64,000 bases of DNA, from assembly GCA_910587445.1 (NCBI GenBank), contig CAJULE010000001.1:1-64000 (forward strand), written 5' to 3'. Of the stretch, positions 61,093 through 64,000 are shown in pieces (position 1 is the stretch's first letter; every line of letters begins with the position of its first letter). Under the pieces are notes generated by a model, which was not told where the DNA came from, made no database searches, and saw nothing but the letters and a program-made list of their open reading frames with translations. A program made the translations under genes and the position numbers. The stretch comes from an uncultured Christensenellaceae bacterium (GTDB lineage: Bacteria > Bacillota > Clostridia > Christensenellales > Pumilibacteraceae).

Positions 61093-64000
61093 ATGTTGCA
61101 AAAACTATTCGAACATAAAAGATTGTGGGAAGTGCTCGCCGTCGTATTTGCGGGACTTCTGATGGTCATGTGCGTTGCGAACGTCGCGATCGTTCCGTTC
61201 AACAACGAGATACATATCTTCCTCGGCACGGCGGACTACAAGGAGACTACGGTCGAATTGAAGCCCGGCGAGGAGCTCAAGGAAATAAACAGACCCGCGC
61301 TCAAGACGGCGGAGAACATAGAAGAGTACTATCGCACCGTAAACGACGAAGTAGAGGGCGAAGGAATTGTGCTTCTCAAAAACGACAACGCCGCTCTTCC
61401 GCTTGCGGACGGATCGAACGTGTCGTTTGCTCTTTCGGGCTCGGCAAAGATCTTCTATGCGACCCACGGACCGGGCGTACGCCGCAGCGGCGAAAGCGCT
61501 GGTGCGTTTTACGATTTGAAGCGCGCTATCGAGGAAGAGACCGAACTCAAGGTAAACGAGACGATATACAGTTTCCTTTCCACGGGGGCGGGCAAAACCA
61601 ACCGCGGCAGAAGCGGCGACACGTTCGTAATGAACGAGCCCACTTGGAGTCAATACACTTCTGCCAATCTCGTCGACGAATACCGCGAGAGCGGCGACGC
61701 CGTGATTGCGGTCATAACCCGCGAGAGCGGCGAAGGGCAGGACATCTCCTATAAGGGAAGCGACGGCATAGACGGAAGCTATCTTTCGCTTACGGCGGAG
61801 GAATATTCGATACTCGAGGGGCTCGGACAGCTCAAGCGCGCGGGCGACATCTCGAAGATAATCGTGCTTATCAACTCGGCTGTAACCCTTCAGTGCGACT
61901 TTTTGGATAACGAAGTCTACGGGGTCGACGCCGCGATGTGGATCGGGCTTCCCGGCGCTACGGGCATGAAGGCTGTCGCCAAAGCTCTCGTCGGCAAAGT
62001 AAACCCGTCCGGCGGACTTTCGGACATAATCTTAAACGATAATTTCTCGAATCCGGCGGCAATGTATTGGCAGGTGAACGAAGGCTTCTCCTCCATGTAC
62101 GCAAACGCTTCCGATATGGGGCTTAACAGCTCTCAGCAGTACTACGGCGTTTACGTCGAGGGCGTATACGTAGGCTATCGCTACTACGAGACCCGCTATG
62201 AGGACTACGTTATGAAAAGCGCGGGCGTGGGCGAGTTCGACTATTCGCGCGCCGTCGCCTATCCCTTCGGACACGGCTTGTCTTACACAAGTTTTGCTTA
62301 CAGCGATTTCAAAGTGGAAGAGGTCAAAAGCGGCGACACGGTCACGGCATACAACGTCTCCGTAAAGGTAAAAAACACGGGCGCATTTGCGGGCAAGGAA
62401 GTGGTGCAGCTCTATCTTCAGAAACCGTACGGATATTATGCCCGTGCGTTCGGCATAGAGAAGCCGTCCGTCGAGCTCGTAGGTTTCGGAAAGACCGATA
62501 TATTGTATCCCGAGGGGAGCACGGAGGGCGCGAGCGAACAGACGCTTACGGCGACCGTGACCGATAAGGAAGATATGCGGTATATGCGCGTCATGTTCGA
62601 ACAGCTGCGTTCGTACGACGCGGAGAATGCGGGAACATACATTCTCGACAGCGGCGAGTACTATCTCACGGCGGCGAGAAATTCGCATGAGGCGGTAAAC
62701 AACATACTTGCGCTTAAGGGATATGATGTGGCGAGCGGAATGGACGAAGCGGGCGACGCTTCCATGGCGGCTTGCATACTCGATAACAGCTCCGTGGACG
62801 AAGAAATATTCTCGAAGTCGTCGGCAAGGGCGCATGATACGCCCGACACGCTTTCGGATAAGGCGGTCGGAACCGAGATCGTAAACAGGCTCGACTTTAT
62901 GGATCCCAACCGCTTTGCGGGCGTGGTCAACAGCGCGGAAGAGGACGGCGACGTCGTGTACGTCTCGCGCAGAGATTGGCTCGGCACGCTTCCGAGCAAG
63001 AAAACGACGCTTGCGCTTACCAACAAGACCACCGAAAAGTACGACATCACGAGCCACAAGACCATAGTCGAAGAAGAGAATGCGACCATGCCGAAGTTCG
63101 GCGACGCAAGCTCCGATCTCACCCTCGCGATGATGGCGGGACTTAAGTATGACGACGACGAGTGGAACAAACTGCTCGACAAGATCTCGCAGAGCGATAT
63201 GTTCATTACGCTTACGAACTGCTACGGATTCACTCCCGCGCTTGCGAGCGTCGCAAAGCCCATGACCGACGAGGACGACGGTCCTTACGGCGTCAGCAAC
63301 ACGGAGGAGGGATATTCCTCCATGTCCAGCGAGGGCGTCATTGCTTCGTCGTTCAGCGTGCGTACATATAGGCTTGTGGGCGAGGCGATCGCAGCCGACG
63401 CAAGAAGCGGACACGACGCTACGCAAAAGAACCTTCACGGACTTTATGCGCCCGGTCTCAATATCCACCGCGTCGCATTCGGCGGCAGAGCGGCGGAATA
63501 CTTCTCCGAGGATCCGTACCTTTCGGGTATAGCGGCTCTCGAAGAAATACAGGAAATGCAGGCGCAGTATGTCGTGGCTTGCCCCAAGCACTTCATCTTC
63601 AACGACGAGGAATCCAACCGTAATGGTATAAGCATTTGGATGAGCGAGCAAGCCGCGCGCGAGATATATCTGCTTCCGTGGGAGTATGCGTGCCGTGCGG
63701 ACATGGGCAATGCCCATTCGCTCATGACGTCGTTCAACCGCGCGGGCGGACTTTGGACGAGCGCGAGCGACGATCTTATGGAGCACATTCTTCGCGGCGA
63801 GTGGGCGTTCGACGGCTATACCCTCACGGATATGGCGGGCTCGAACGGCAAGCTCTTCATGGTATACGACGACGGCTTCATGAACGGTACGGACTGCTTC
63901 CTCGACAAGGGCACGATGAGCGGCTTTACCGCGGATATGCAGAGAAGCAACACCTTCAACACAAAGCTCAGACAGGCGATGCACAGACTGCTGTATACGG
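61093..64000 (+). CDS. Membrane-anchored GH3 glycosidase with permuted domains (partial, runs off the window)
   Basis: An open frame of 969 codons from the ATG at 61093 to the window end without a stop. An N-terminal helix (residues 13-35) anchors it, and the sandwich domain (about 80-315), fibronectin III-like domain (about 390-530) and catalytic barrel (about 690-960) follow in the permuted order. Barrel motifs are GRAAEYFSEDP, CPKHFIFNDEE and the nucleophile candidate in TLTDMAGS; the acid/base-type Glu is in SGEGQDIS. It corresponds to the membrane GH3 of module A (28480-31530). A C-terminal helix as in that protein would lie beyond the window. AGGAGGTAAAATAA precedes the start. Confidence 0.88.
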   Translation, partial: MLQKLFEHKRLWEVLAVVFAGLLMVMCVANVAIVPFNNEIHIFLGTADYKETTVELKPGEELKEINRPALKTAENIEEYYRTVNDEVEGEGIVLLKNDNAALPLADGSNVSFALSGSAKIFYATHGPGVRRSGESAGAFYDLKRAIEEETELKVNETIYSFLSTGAGKTNRGRSGDTFVMNEPTWSQYTSANLVDEYRESGDAVIAVITRESGEGQDISYKGSDGIDGSYLSLTAEEYSILEGLGQLKRAGDISKIIVLINSAVTLQCDFLDNEVYGVDAAMWIGLPGATGMKAVAKALVGKVNPSGGLSDIILNDNFSNPAAMYWQVNEGFSSMYANASDMGLNSSQQYYGVYVEGVYVGYRYYETRYEDYVMKSAGVGEFDYSRAVAYPFGHGLSYTSFAYSDFKVEEVKSGDTVTAYNVSVKVKNTGAFAGKEVVQLYLQKPYGYYARAFGIEKPSVELVGFGKTDILYPEGSTEGASEQTLTATVTDKEDMRYMRVMFEQLRSYDAENAGTYILDSGEYYLTAARNSHEAVNNILALKGYDVASGMDEAGDASMAACILDNSSVDEEIFSKSSARAHDTPDTLSDKAVGTEIVNRLDFMDPNRFAGVVNSAEEDGDVVYVSRRDWLGTLPSKKTTLALTNKTTEKYDITSHKTIVEEENATMPKFGDASSDLTLAMMAGLKYDDDEWNKLLDKISQSDMFITLTNCYGFTPALASVAKPMTDEDDGPYGVSNTEEGYSSMSSEGVIASSFSVRTYRLVGEAIAADARSGHDATQKNLHGLYAPGLNIHRVAFGGRAAEYFSEDPYLSGIAALEEIQEMQAQYVVACPKHFIFNDEESNRNGISIWMSEQAAREIYLLPWEYACRADMGNAHSLMTSFNRAGGLWTSASDDLMEHILRGEWAFDGYTLTDMAGSNGKLFMVYDDGFMNGTDCFLDKGTMSGFTADMQRSNTFNTKLRQAMHRLLYT

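Overview
The window reads as chromosomal DNA of a Gram-positive Bacillota (Clostridia-type) anaerobe, probably an uncultured gut lineage. The support is an ecfA1-ecfA2-ecfT-truA cluster, a Soj-type ParA, a SecA with a C-terminal zinc motif, AGGAGG-type ribosome binding sites, a rpsL-rpsG-fusA-tuf operon, heavy use of ATA for isoleucine, and surface proteins built from InlB-type (Listeria-Bacteroides) repeats and collagen-like spacers. A Christensenellales-like origin is a guess. No rRNA or tRNA gene, insertion sequence or CRISPR array was recognised.

Layout. 1-3088: a phospholipid operon (flippase-like membrane protein, PssA, Psd) behind a promoter with nine G in its spacer. 3248-6727: three related, AT-richer surface proteins with InlB-type repeats, then a small unknown gene. 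6812-9489 (minus strand): Soj, an AraC regulator and a tyrosine phosphatase. 9636-13802: the ECF vitamin-transport module, TruA and a patatin-like lipase. 13866-18330: a ComEC-like metallo-beta-lactamase-fold protein, a GH13 amylase and HtpG. 18374-22090: an Rrf2 regulator, a two-component pair and a LytTR regulator whose frame is broken at a G9 tract. 22439-31530: surface glycosidase module A (GH3, carbohydrate-binding-type lipoprotein, GH3). 31684-36370: rpsL, rpsG, fusA and tuf, with a highly structured RNA segment between rpsL and rpsG. 36614-41266: a YetF-like protein, an unknown WG-repeat-like membrane protein and an ABC-F ATPase. 41431-50688: a long collinear run of a Rho-derived protein without a P-loop, pheA, secA, prfB, tsaD, mnmA, an MGMT-family protein and an Mrp ATPase. 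50825-53290: a medium-chain dehydrogenase, then a DeoR regulator and a DUF559 nuclease-like protein on the minus strand. 53708-64000: module B (GH3, lipoprotein, small membrane protein, GH3 running off the end), with a G9 tract inside its promoter.

The main story is the pair of GH3 modules. Each has a large secreted GH3 with a collagen-like stalk and a GGCGS-TM-basic tail, a lipoprotein with InlB-type repeats and a C-terminal carbohydrate-binding-like domain, and a second GH3 anchored by an N-terminal membrane helix. In all four GH3 proteins the usual C-terminal domain precedes the catalytic barrel. Exactly nine-G tracts sit in the promoter spacer of module B, in the regulator gene just before module A, and in the promoter spacer of the phospholipid operon. 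This suggests a phase-variable surface programme acting on both glycan-degrading enzymes and membrane lipid synthesis. The sequence shows the tracts and their positions. Actual length variation is inference.
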